In this document: positions 19,641-27,906 of the stretch, one piece after another
Numbering within the stretch: position 1 is the stretch's first letter
Layout: each line of letters begins with the position of its first letter
Assembly (NCBI GenBank): GCA_019637795.1
Contig: JAHBUY010000002.1
Coordinates: 248,001 to 312,000 of the forward strand
DNA from: a bacterium
GTDB taxonomy: Bacteria; Desulfobacterota; Binatia; HRBIN30; CADEER01
DNA length: 64,000 nt
Reading direction: 5' to 3'
Made by a program: the position numbers and the translations under genes
Notes under the pieces: generated by a model
What the model was told of the DNA's origin: nothing
Databases searched by the model: none
Seen by the model: only the letters and a program-made list of their open reading frames with translations

Positions 19641-21554
19641 ATGAGCTCGACGCAGCCGCGCATGACGACCGAGCAGGAGTCGCGACAACTCGCCGAGGAG
19701 TCGCGCGAGCAGGAATGGGCCGGACGCGGATTTCTCCGCGAGCTCTTCCTCGGTCAGTTCAATCCCGATCTCGTCTTCCCCTTCCCCTCGGCGCAACAGG
19801 AACGGCCGGAATTCACGAAGTTTTACAATGAGTTGAAGGAATTCCTCGCAACCAGGGTGGATTCGGTCGCGATCGACGAGACGGGCGAGTACCCGGAGCA
19901 CGTGGTCGACGGGCTGCGCAAGCTCGGCGCCTTCGGAATCAAGATCCCGACCGAGTACGGCGGCCTCGGCTTCACGGTGTCGGAGTACTGCAAGGTCATG
20001 GAAATGGTCGGCAGCTACGACGGCAACGTCACCGCGCTGCTGTCGGCGCACCAGTCGATCGGCGTGCCGCAGCCGTTGAAGCTGTTCGGCACTCCGGAGC
20101 AGAAGAAGAAGTACCTGCCGCGCTGCGCCGCCGGCGCCATCTCGGCATTCGCGCTCACCGAGCCGCACGTCGGCTCCGACCCGGCGAGCCTCTCCACCAC
20201 CGTCGAGGCCGATGGCGACTTCTACGTCCTCAACGGCGAGAAGCTCTGGTGCACCAACAGCACCCTCGCCGAGCTGCTGGTGGTGATGGCGCGCGACCCG
20301 AAGACCAAGAGGATCAGCGCCTTCATCGTCGAGACCTCGTGGCCGGGGGTGAAGATCGAGTATCGTTGCCGCTTCATGGGACTGAAGGCGCTGGCCAACG
20401 GCGTCGTCAGCTTCAAGGACGTGCGCATCCCGAAGGAGAATCTGGTCGGCGAGGAGGGCAAGGGCCTGAAGATCGCCCTCATCACCCTCAACACCGGACG
20501 CCTCACCCTGCCCGCGGCGTGCGCCGGCATCGGCAAGCAGTGCCTGGAGATCGTCCGCGGCTGGTCGAACGCGCGCAACCAGTGGGGCCTACCGATCTGG
20601 AAGCACGAGGCGGTGGGACACCGCATCGCCGACATGGCGGCGACCGTCTTCGCGATGGACTCGATCGCCAAGATCGCCAGCGCCATGGCGGATCGCGGCG
20701 GCTACGACATCCGGCTGGAGGCTGCCGCGGCCAAGGAGTGGAACACGGTTCGCGCCTGGGAGATCGTCGACCGCACGCTGCAGATCCGCGGCGGACGCGG
20801 CTACGAGACCGAGAAGTCGCTCAAGGGCCGAGGCGAGGCGCCGATCCCGGTCGAGCGGGTGATGCGCGACTGTCGCATCAACCTCATCTTCGAGGGCTCG
20901 AGCGAGGTCATGCACCTGTTCATGGCGCGTGAGGCGGTCGACAAGCACCTGCAGGTCGCCGGCGCGATGATCGACCCCAGGGCGACGGTCGCCACCAAGC
21001 TGGCGGCGATGCCGAAGATCCTCGGCTACTACGCATTCTGGTACCCGCCGCTGTGGTTGCGCGGGTTGACGACGTGGTCGAAATTCAGCGACTTCGGCCC
21101 GCTCGCCGGCCACATGCGCTTCATCGAGCGCAGCGCCCGCAAGCTGGCGCGCTCCAGCTTCCACGGCATGGCCCTCTACCAGGCGAAGATGGAGCGCAAG
21201 CAGGGCTTCCTGTTCCGCTGCGTCGACATCGTCATGGAGCTGTTCGCCATGGCGGCGACCATCTCGCACGCGCGCAGCATCCGCGACGCCGGCGGGGTCG
21301 AGGGCAAGCAGGCGCTCGAGCTCGCCGACCTGTTCTGCCGCCAGTCCCGGCGGCGGGTGCGGCAGTCCTTCAAGTCGCTGTGGAGCAACGACGACGCGAA
21401 GCTCAACAGCATCGCCGCGCAGGTCATGAAAGGCGAGGACGAGTGGCTGCTCGAGGGCCGGATGCCGCTCGGCTGGAAGCCGGAGGATTTCCGCACCCAC
21501 GCCATCACCGCGCGCCAGGAGACGGACGCGCCACAGGTGGCCGCCGCCTCCTGA
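19641..21554 (+). CDS. Acyl-CoA dehydrogenase with C-terminal extension
   Basis: 637 residues from ATG 19641, preceded by a purine-rich ribosome site. Acyl-CoA dehydrogenase features: IPTEYGGLGFTVSEY in the N-terminal helical domain, the FAD/substrate segment SAFALTEPHVGSDPASL, and the catalytic-glutamate region NLIFEGSSEVMHLFMA, whose glutamate abstracts the alpha proton. The core ends near residue 430 and is followed by about 200 residues of extra helical sequence, as in the long bacterial forms. It catalyses the first FAD-dependent step of fatty-acid beta-oxidation; chain-length preference cannot be read off. The gene stands alone, 69 bp before the aminotransferase gene. Confidence 0.92.
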   Translation: MSSTQPRMTTEQESRQLAEESREQEWAGRGFLRELFLGQFNPDLVFPFPSAQQERPEFTKFYNELKEFLATRVDSVAIDETGEYPEHVVDGLRKLGAFGIKIPTEYGGLGFTVSEYCKVMEMVGSYDGNVTALLSAHQSIGVPQPLKLFGTPEQKKKYLPRCAAGAISAFALTEPHVGSDPASLSTTVEADGDFYVLNGEKLWCTNSTLAELLVVMARDPKTKRISAFIVETSWPGVKIEYRCRFMGLKALANGVVSFKDVRIPKENLVGEEGKGLKIALITLNTGRLTLPAACAGIGKQCLEIVRGWSNARNQWGLPIWKHEAVGHRIADMAATVFAMDSIAKIASAMADRGGYDIRLEAAAAKEWNTVRAWEIVDRTLQIRGGRGYETEKSLKGRGEAPIPVERVMRDCRINLIFEGSSEVMHLFMAREAVDKHLQVAGAMIDPRATVATKLAAMPKILGYYAFWYPPLWLRGLTTWSKFSDFGPLAGHMRFIERSARKLARSSFHGMALYQAKMERKQGFLFRCVDIVMELFAMAATISHARSIRDAGGVEGKQALELADLFCRQSRRRVRQSFKSLWSNDDAKLNSIAAQVMKGEDEWLLEGRMPLGWKPEDFRTHAITARQETDAPQVAAAS

Positions 21555-21623
21555 CGACGAGCGTCCGATCGCCTGCCTTCGACGGGCGCGCGATCCGTGC
21601 TCCAATATCCCGCTGGAGGACCG

Positions 21624-22889
21624 ATGACGCTCGCCCAGATGACCAGCGCCCAGCGGCAGCAGCGGCTCGCCGAGCTCCGCGCCACCTACGACGCCTTCCG
21701 CGGCCGCGGCCTGGCGCTCGACATGACGCGCGGCAAGCCGTGCGCGGAGCAGCTCGACCTCTCGCTCGGGCTGCTCGACTGCCTCGGCCGCGACTACAAG
21801 GCCGCCGACGGCACCGACTGCCGCAACTACGGCGTGCTCGAAGGGCTGCCCGAGGCGCGCGCCCTGTTCGCGGAGCTGCTCGAGGTCGAGCCGGCGGAGG
21901 TGATCGTCGGCGGCAACTCGAGCCTGGCGTTGATGCACGACACCATCGCCCAGTACCTGCTCAAGGGCACGCCCGACGCGCCGCCGTGGCGCGGCAAGCA
22001 CGAGGTGAAGTTCCTCTGCCCGAGCCCGGGCTACGACCGGCATTTCGCGATCTGCGAGCGCTACGATATCAAGATGCTGCCGATCCCGATGGCGGCGGAC
22101 GGGCCGGACATCGACTGGGTCGAGCGCCTGGTGCACGCCGACGAGCACATCAAGGGCATGTGGATCGTGCCCCGCTACAGCAACCCCGGCGGCGTCGTCT
22201 GCTCGCCGCGCGTCGTGGAACGGCTGGCGGCGATGGAGACCGCGGCGCCCGACTTCCGCATCTTCTGGGACAACGCCTACGCGGTGCACCATCTGGTCGA
22301 CGACCCGCCGCCGCTCGCCAACCTCCTCGCCGCCTGCCGCGCCGCCGGCCATCCCGAGCGCCCGGTCATCTTCACCTCGACGTCGAAGATCAGCTTCGCC
22401 GGCGCCGGCGTCGGCGTCGTCGCCGGCAGCCCCACCAACATCCGCCATCTGCTGGCCGGCATGTCGATCCAGACCATCGGCCACGACAAGCTCAACCAGC
22501 TCCGCCACGTCCGCTTCTTCCGCGACGCCGCGGGGATCGCCGCGCACATGCGCAAGCACGCCGCGATCCTGAAGCCGAAGTTCGACGCGGTCACCGCCAT
22601 CCTGAGCGAGCGCCTCGGCGGCAAGGGCATCGCCACCTGGAGCGAGCCGGCGGGGGGCTATTTCATCAGCCTCGACACCCCGGACCGCTGCGCCACCAGG
22701 GTGGTGCAAATGGCCGATGCCGCCGGCGTGAAGCTGACCAAGGCCGGCGCGACGTTTCCGTACGGCAAGGACGCGCACGATCGCAACATCCGCCTGGCGC
22801 CGAGCTTCCCGTCGCTGGAGCAGATCCGCCAGGCGATGGAGCTGGTGGCCACCTGCGTCGAGCTCGTCGCCCTCGAACAGGCCGGATAG
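21624..22889 (+). CDS. PLP-dependent aminotransferase, class I-like aspartate aminotransferase
   Basis: 421 residues from ATG 21624 with GGAGGA 4 bp upstream. The N-terminal LDMTRGKPCAEQLDLS and NYGVLEGLPEARALFAELL are typical of a distinct fold-type I subgroup with aspartate aminotransferase activity. K255 in STSKISFAGAGVG is the PLP Schiff-base lysine, and NPGGVVCSPRVVERL corresponds to the usual NP motif. It transfers an amino group between an amino acid (probably aspartate or a related acid) and 2-oxoglutarate in the cytosol. Substrate is inferred from subgroup only. It converges on the GGCT-like gene. Confidence 0.85.
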   Translation: MTLAQMTSAQRQQRLAELRATYDAFRGRGLALDMTRGKPCAEQLDLSLGLLDCLGRDYKAADGTDCRNYGVLEGLPEARALFAELLEVEPAEVIVGGNSSLALMHDTIAQYLLKGTPDAPPWRGKHEVKFLCPSPGYDRHFAICERYDIKMLPIPMAADGPDIDWVERLVHADEHIKGMWIVPRYSNPGGVVCSPRVVERLAAMETAAPDFRIFWDNAYAVHHLVDDPPPLANLLAACRAAGHPERPVIFTSTSKISFAGAGVGVVAGSPTNIRHLLAGMSIQTIGHDKLNQLRHVRFFRDAAGIAAHMRKHAAILKPKFDAVTAILSERLGGKGIATWSEPAGGYFISLDTPDRCATRVVQMADAAGVKLTKAGATFPYGKDAHDRNIRLAPSFPSLEQIRQAMELVATCVELVALEQAG

Positions 22890-22893
22890 CAGG

Positions 22894-22912
22894 GGCCGCG
22901 CGCCCCGCGGCC
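22894..22912. terminator. Hairpin after the aminotransferase gene
   Basis: GGCCGCG - CGCCC - CGCGGCC forms a 7 bp stem 4 bp after the aminotransferase stop codon and 56 bp from the end of the convergent gene. No T-run; a plausible bidirectional stop. Confidence 0.4.
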
Positions 22913-22968
22913 GCACGCGGCGCGAAGGTGACGGGCGTGCGTCGGTCGCCGCGTGCCACCTCCGGGAC

Positions 22969-23490
22969 TCAGGGCGAGCGTTTCATCATGGCATCGATGA
23001 GCGGGCGCAGCGCAGCGGCTTCCGCGCTCTCCTCGACCGCCGGCACGGCGCGCAGCGCCTCGACGTAGGCATCCGGCAGACCGTGCTCGATGGCGCCCTC
23101 GATGAGCAACGCCATGTAGCGCCGCGACGGCCGCAGCGCCGGGTCGCGGCGGGCGCTCGAGAGCGAGCGCGCTCGCACCGGCGCCGCCGGCGCGAGCGGG
23201 AACGCCTCGACCTCGACCGCGTCGTAGTTGCCGATGCGTACCCCCTCGCTGAGCTCGACGTGCGCGAGCGCCTCCACCGCCAGCTCGAACAGCACGCCGA
23301 GGACCTCGGCGGCGGGATCGGGCACGATGGTCGCGAAGCCATGGCCGACCGCCAGCAGCGGCGGCTTGTCGAACACCAGCCGCCAGCCCGGCACGCGGGC
23401 GGCGACGGCGCGTGAATACGCCACCCCTCGGCGGCCGCGCAGCGTCGCGCTCTGCATGTGTGCGCCGTAGGCGAAATACCACACCGACAT
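22969..23490 (-). CDS. Gamma-glutamylcyclotransferase-like protein
   Basis: 173 residues from ATG 23490 (MSVWYFAYGAHMQ). The YFAYGxxM opening and the downstream GVLFELAVEALAHVELSEGV match the GGCT/AIG2-like fold, in which YGSNM binds the glutamyl group and a later glutamate is catalytic. Here the usual YGSNM reads YGAHM, a variation seen in AIG2-like members. The likely reaction is release of 5-oxoproline from gamma-glutamyl compounds. It may share a transcript with lpdA, which ends 53 bp upstream on the same strand. Confidence 0.75.
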   Translation of the reverse strand: MSVWYFAYGAHMQSATLRGRRGVAYSRAVAARVPGWRLVFDKPPLLAVGHGFATIVPDPAAEVLGVLFELAVEALAHVELSEGVRIGNYDAVEVEAFPLAPAAPVRARSLSSARRDPALRPSRRYMALLIEGAIEHGLPDAYVEALRAVPAVEESAEAAALRPLIDAMMKRSP

Positions 23491-23543
23491 CGCCAGCCGC
23501 GTAGCCGAGCGGGCCGCCCGACACAATCGCCCGTCGGCGGGCG

Positions 23544-24947
23544 TCAGGTGTGCAGGACGCGGCCGAACGCGTCGAGGGTCGCCTCGCCGAGCATCTCGGA
23601 GAGCGTCGGATGCGGGAAGACGACGCGCATCATCTCGCGCTCGGTGCTCTCCAGCACCTTGGCGATGACGAAGCCCTGGACGAGATCGGTCGCCTCGGCG
23701 CCGAACAGATGGGCGCCGAGCAACTCGCCGGTCTCGGCGTCGAAGACCGTCTTCACCACGCCCTCGGGCTCGCCGATCGCGATCGCCTTGCCGTTCGCCT
23801 GGTAGGGGAAGCGGCCGACCCGCACCGCGTGCCCGGCGGCGCGCGCCGCCGCCTCGCTGAGGCCGACGCTGGCGATCTGCGGCCGGCAATAGGTGCAGGC
23901 GGGAATCGCCTGCGGATCGAGCGGCCGCGCGTCGGCGACGCCGGCGATGCGCTCGACGCAGATGACGCCCTCGTGGCTCGCCTTGTGCGCCAGCCACGGC
24001 GGACCGACGACGTCGCCGATCGCGTAGAGGCCCGGCTCGTCGGTCGCCAGCCACTGGTCGACGACGATGTGCCCCCGCTCCACCCGCGCCCGCGTCGTCT
24101 CCAGGCCGATGCCCTCGACGTTGCCGACGATGCCGGCGGCGAGGATGACGGCGTCGACGGTGATCGGTGAGGTCGAGCCGCCGCCCAGGTCCATCACCGC
24201 CGTGATGCCGTCGCGCTCGCGATGCACCGACTGGACGGTGGCCCCGGTGTGGATGGCGATGCCGCGTTGGCTGAAGCTCTTGTGCGCCGCGGCGGCGATC
24301 TCCTCGTCCTCGGCCGGCAGGATGCGCGGCAGCGCCTCGACGACCGTCACCGCCACCCCCATGTCGTGGTAGAAGCTCGCGAACTCGATGCCGATGGCGC
24401 CGGCGCCGACGATCAGCAGCGCCCCCGGCAACGCCTTCGGCACCATCGCCTCGCGGTAGGTCCAGACGCGCTCGCCGTCCGGTTCGATGCCGGGCAGCGC
24501 GCGTGGTCGCGCGCCGGTGGCGAGGATCACGTGCGCCGCCTCGAGACCGACCGCCTCGGCGCCGTCCCGCTCCACCACCAGTCGGCCCGCTCCCTCCAGC
24601 CGCGCCCTGCCCGCGACGACGGTGACGCCGTTCTTCTTCATCAGGTAGCGCACCCCGTTCGAGAGCCGCTGCGCCACGGCGCGCGAGCGGGCCACCACCT
24701 TGTCGAGGTCGAAGCGCACCGCCTCGGCGCTGAAGCCGTGCGCGTCGAGGTGGCGCAGCAGGTGGTTGATCTCGGCGGTGCGGAGCAGCGCCTTGGTCGG
24801 GATGCAGCCCCAGTTCAGGCAGATGCCGCCGAGCTGGTCGCGCTCCACCAGCGCGGTCGTCAATCCGAGCTGGCGGGCCCGAATCGCGGCCACGTAGCCG
24901 CCCGGGCCGCCGCCCACGATCACCACATCGAACCGACTCTCCGCCAT
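23544..24947 (-). CDS. lpdA: Dihydrolipoyl dehydrogenase (E3)
   Basis: 467 residues, ATG start. FAD motif GGGPGGYVAA near the N-terminus, redox-active disulfide C43/C48 in GGICLNWGCIPTK, an NAD-binding loop GAGAIGIEFASF, and the C-terminal catalytic HPTLSEM. It reoxidises dihydrolipoamide of 2-oxoacid dehydrogenase or glycine cleavage complexes with NAD. No E1 or E2 gene is next to it, so it probably serves complexes encoded elsewhere. It is divergent from the TetR gene with 71 bp between starts. Confidence 0.94.
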   Translation of the reverse strand: MAESRFDVVIVGGGPGGYVAAIRARQLGLTTALVERDQLGGICLNWGCIPTKALLRTAEINHLLRHLDAHGFSAEAVRFDLDKVVARSRAVAQRLSNGVRYLMKKNGVTVVAGRARLEGAGRLVVERDGAEAVGLEAAHVILATGARPRALPGIEPDGERVWTYREAMVPKALPGALLIVGAGAIGIEFASFYHDMGVAVTVVEALPRILPAEDEEIAAAAHKSFSQRGIAIHTGATVQSVHRERDGITAVMDLGGGSTSPITVDAVILAAGIVGNVEGIGLETTRARVERGHIVVDQWLATDEPGLYAIGDVVGPPWLAHKASHEGVICVERIAGVADARPLDPQAIPACTYCRPQIASVGLSEAAARAAGHAVRVGRFPYQANGKAIAIGEPEGVVKTVFDAETGELLGAHLFGAEATDLVQGFVIAKVLESTEREMMRVVFPHPTLSEMLGEATLDAFGRVLHT

Positions 24948-25018
24948 GCGCGCCAGGCTAGCAGAAACCGCGCCTGGACTCCTTGGCGGGGCCGCGCCGC
25001 GGCTGGTAGCCTGCCGCC

Positions 25019-25648
25019 GTGCAGAAACGGACGCGGGCGCAGCGGCTGCCGCCGGCCGACCGCCACCAGCAACTGCTCGACGCCGCCATCCGCGCCTTCG
25101 CGCAGCGCGGCCTCAGCCGCACCGGGCACGCCGACGTCGCCAAGCTGGCGCAGGTATCCGCCGCCACCGTGTTCAGCTACTTCCGCACCCGCGCGCGCCT
25201 CGTCGAATCGGTGCTCACCGCCGTCGCCCACTATTACGAGGCGATGGCGGACCGATTCCATCAGCCGCAGCGCGACGCGGCGCGCGCCCTGCTCGAGCAC
25301 GCCGTCGCCTTCGCGACCTCGGTGGAGAGCGACCCCGACCACGCCCGCGTCGTCCTCGAATGGAGCACCGCCATCCGCGACGACTCCTGGCCGCTCTTCC
25401 TGCGTTTCCAGGAGGGGGTGCTGCGGCGCTGCATCGAGACCATCCGCCGCGGCCAGGCCGAGGGCAGCATCGACAGCGAGATCGACGCCGAGACCGGGGC
25501 GCTGATGATCATCGGCTCGAGCTGGATGGTGATCCAGATGCGCTTCACGCACTGGCCGGCCGAGCGGGTCCACCGCTTCGTGCTCGGCCAGTTGCGCGGC
25601 GCCATCGGCGCCGCCGCGTTGGCGAAGGCGCTGACCGCCGAGAGCTGA
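25019..25648 (+). CDS. TetR/AcrR-family transcriptional regulator
   Basis: 209 residues starting at GTG 25019. Residues about 15-60 form the TetR DNA-binding domain: LLDAAIRAFAQRGLSRTGHA and the recognition segment VSAATVFSYFRTRARLVESV. The C-terminal two thirds are helical and would hold ligand-binding and dimerisation surfaces; the ligand cannot be inferred. Being divergent from lpdA with a short shared region, it may regulate itself and lpdA; no clear operator palindrome was found between them. Confidence 0.88.
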   Translation: MQKRTRAQRLPPADRHQQLLDAAIRAFAQRGLSRTGHADVAKLAQVSAATVFSYFRTRARLVESVLTAVAHYYEAMADRFHQPQRDAARALLEHAVAFATSVESDPDHARVVLEWSTAIRDDSWPLFLRFQEGVLRRCIETIRRGQAEGSIDSEIDAETGALMIIGSSWMVIQMRFTHWPAERVHRFVLGQLRGAIGAAALAKALTAES

Positions 25649-25659
25649 GCGCCGTCAGC

Positions 25660-26745
25660 TCACCGCGGCAACGCCTTCGGCGGCGTGGCGTTGGCGATCG
25701 GTCCGGTCAGGGCCTCCATGAACGCCACCAGGTCGCGCTTCTCCTGGGCCGAGAGGCCGAGTGGCTGCATGTCCTTCGACAGCCACGGGTTGCGGTTGCC
25801 GCCGCGGTCGTAGAATTCCACCACCTCGACCAGCGTCCCCTCGCTGCCGTCGTGCATGTAGGGCGCCGTGAGCTCGATGTTGCGCAGCGTCGGCGTCTTG
25901 AACGCGCCCTTGTCCTCGTCGACCTTGGTCACCACGTAGCGCCCGAGATCGGGCTTCTCGGCGTCCATGCCGACGCCGAGGTTGTGGAACTTCTCGTCGG
26001 TGAAATTGAATCCGAGATGGCAGGTGACGCAGCGGGCGCGGCCGAAGAAGGCGCCCATGCCGCGCAGTTGCGCCTCGCTCATCGCGCCCTTGTCGCCGGC
26101 GAGGTAGCGGTCGTAGGGACTGTCCCCGGTCACCACCGTGCGCTCGTAGGCGGCGATCGCGGCCGCGATGCGCGGCATGTCGATCGTCGAATCGCCGAAG
26201 GCCTTGGCGAACAGCGGGGCATAGCCCGGGACGTCCTTGACGCGGGCGACCACGTCGTCGTGCGACCCCATCGCCATCTCCACCGGGTTGACCAGCGGCC
26301 CGTGCGCCTGCTCCTCGAGGTCCTTCGCCCGCCCGTCCCAGAACTGCGCCTTGGAGAACAGCCGGTTCATCACCGTCGGACTGTTGCGCGCCCCGAACTG
26401 ATGGCCGACGCCGGGCGAGGTGCGGTTGGGATCGGCGAAACCGTGGAACGGCATGTGGCAACTGGCGCAGGACACGGTGCGGTCCTTCGACAGGCGCTCG
26501 TCGAAGTACAGGAGCTTGCCGAGCGCGATCTTGTCGTCGCTCATCGGGTTGTTGTCGGGGATATAGGCCCCCTCCGCCTGCAGGCCGAGTGGCAGGGTCA
26601 TCGACCAGGTGCCCGAGCGCACCACCTGCGCCGCCGGCTGGGTCGCCTCGGGGGTCGCGGCGTTCTGCTGCGCCGCCACCGCCTCTCCCAGTGCCGCGAG
26701 CATCACCATCGCCGTCGCCATCCGCATCGCTGTCGCAATCCGCAT
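25660..26745 (-). CDS. MauG/CcpA-type diheme cytochrome c peroxidase
   Basis: 361 residues from ATG 26745, chosen because GGAGG lies 5 bases upstream; the frame is open to a TTG at 26802. The signal peptide ends near GEAVAAQQ. Heme sites are CASCH in the N-terminal half and CVTCH in the C-terminal half, with LKDxxTPTLRNIELT-like and PYMHDGSEGTLVEVV segments typical of diheme peroxidases. It has no dockerin-like tail, unlike the paralogue at 365-1786. Periplasmic; oxidises c-type cytochromes to reduce peroxide, or modifies a protein. It is divergent from the sdh operon. Confidence 0.9.
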   Translation of the reverse strand: MRIATAMRMATAMVMLAALGEAVAAQQNAATPEATQPAAQVVRSGTWSMTLPLGLQAEGAYIPDNNPMSDDKIALGKLLYFDERLSKDRTVSCASCHMPFHGFADPNRTSPGVGHQFGARNSPTVMNRLFSKAQFWDGRAKDLEEQAHGPLVNPVEMAMGSHDDVVARVKDVPGYAPLFAKAFGDSTIDMPRIAAAIAAYERTVVTGDSPYDRYLAGDKGAMSEAQLRGMGAFFGRARCVTCHLGFNFTDEKFHNLGVGMDAEKPDLGRYVVTKVDEDKGAFKTPTLRNIELTAPYMHDGSEGTLVEVVEFYDRGGNRNPWLSKDMQPLGLSAQEKRDLVAFMEALTGPIANATPPKALPR

Positions 26746-26807
26746 CCGCGCCTCCAGAACCGGAATCGTGGGATTCCCTAACAGTGCGCGTCGGCGATGC
26801 AACCCGG

Positions 26808-26836
26808 TTGACCCCGCGCATCATGGTCGATATTAC
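26808..26836 (+). promoter_or_regulatory. Likely sigma-70 promoter of the sdh operon
   Basis: TTGACC at 26808-26813 and TATTAC at 26831-26836, with an exact 17 bp spacer, in the 321 bp gap between the divergent peroxidase and sdhC genes. This leaves a leader of roughly 220 bases before sdhC. The rest of the gap (26837-27066) shows no convincing gene. Confidence 0.5.
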
Positions 26837-27066
26837 GGATCGCGATTCAGAGCCTCGGCGGAAGATTAGAATCATGAATGAACGCGAGGAGCGTTTCTCA
26901 CCCGGCGGGGGCACGGCCGGCGTTGCCTTCCGCGTCGCATCGTGGTGCATGCGACGGCGGAGCGCGCGGCGGCGGGCGAAGCGGACACGGGCGATCCAAT
27001 CGCGGACGGCATGCCCGCTTCACGACGCGCGGCGGCGCGACTGATGGAGCGAGTGGAGGCGCGGAG

Positions 27067-27903
27067 ATGACGACCTCAACGCTGAGCGGTGGCTATCGCG
27101 AGGGGCTGGGCGCCACGCAGCGAACCGACCGCTGGTGGATCGAACCACTGTGGACGGGAGTCGGGTTCCTGCTCTTCGTCCTCTATGCCAACTGGGCTGC
27201 GTTCCAGGGCAATCACTATTTCTACGGCGGGTATCTGTCGCCGTTCTTCTCGCCGGTCCTGTTCACCGATCCCACGGTGGCCGGCGCCGCCCCGGTCGAG
27301 CACGCCTGGTTCGGCGTCTGGCCCGACTGGCTGCGCGCCATCTGGCCGTCGTTCATGCCGACCTCGCCCGCCTGGCTGATCCTCGCCGGCCCGCTGTCGT
27401 TCCGCCTCACCTGCTACTACTACCGCAAGTTCTACTACCGGGCGTATTTCCTGACCCCGCCCGCCTGCGCGGTCGGGGCGCGCTCGCAGCAGAGCTACCG
27501 CGGCGAGACGCTCCTCTTCCTCTTCCAGAACCTGCACCGCTACGCGCTCTACATCGCCATCGCGTACATCTTCGTCCTCTCCTACGACGCCTATCTGGCG
27601 TTCTGGCGCGACGGCCGCTTCGGCATCGGCCTCGGCACGATCATCCTGCTGCTCAACCCGATCCTGCTCGGCAGCTACACCTTCGGCTGCCACTCGTTCC
27701 GCCACCTGGTCGGCGGCCGTCTCAACTGCTTCAGTTGCGACGGCGCCTCGCAGGCCCGCCACGGCGCCTGGCAGCGCGTCTCGTGGCTCAACCAGCGCCA
27801 CATGCTGTTCGCCTGGATGAGCCTGGTGTGGGTCGGGTTCTGCGACTTCTACGTCCGCATGGTGTCGATGGGCTACATCCACGACCCGAGCACCTGGGGC
27901 TGA
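27067..27903 (+). CDS. sdhC: Succinate dehydrogenase membrane subunit, Sdh1-like
   Basis: 278 residues, ATG start after GGAGG-like purines. Several hydrophobic segments are visible (about residues 28-45, 98-118, 160-180, 190-215, 240-258), more than a classical SdhC or SdhD. Its size, and being the only membrane gene before sdhA and sdhB, fit the Sdh1 complexes of mycobacteria and similar bacteria. A Cys/His-rich stretch, TFGCHSFRHLVGGRLNCFSC, follows a hydrophobic segment. Mycobacterial Sdh1 is reported to hold a membrane Rieske-type cluster, and this stretch could be its counterpart. It anchors the complex and passes electrons to quinone. Confidence 0.85.
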   Translation: MTTSTLSGGYREGLGATQRTDRWWIEPLWTGVGFLLFVLYANWAAFQGNHYFYGGYLSPFFSPVLFTDPTVAGAAPVEHAWFGVWPDWLRAIWPSFMPTSPAWLILAGPLSFRLTCYYYRKFYYRAYFLTPPACAVGARSQQSYRGETLLFLFQNLHRYALYIAIAYIFVLSYDAYLAFWRDGRFGIGLGTIILLLNPILLGSYTFGCHSFRHLVGGRLNCFSCDGASQARHGAWQRVSWLNQRHMLFAWMSLVWVGFCDFYVRMVSMGYIHDPSTWG

Positions 27904-27906
27904 GCG

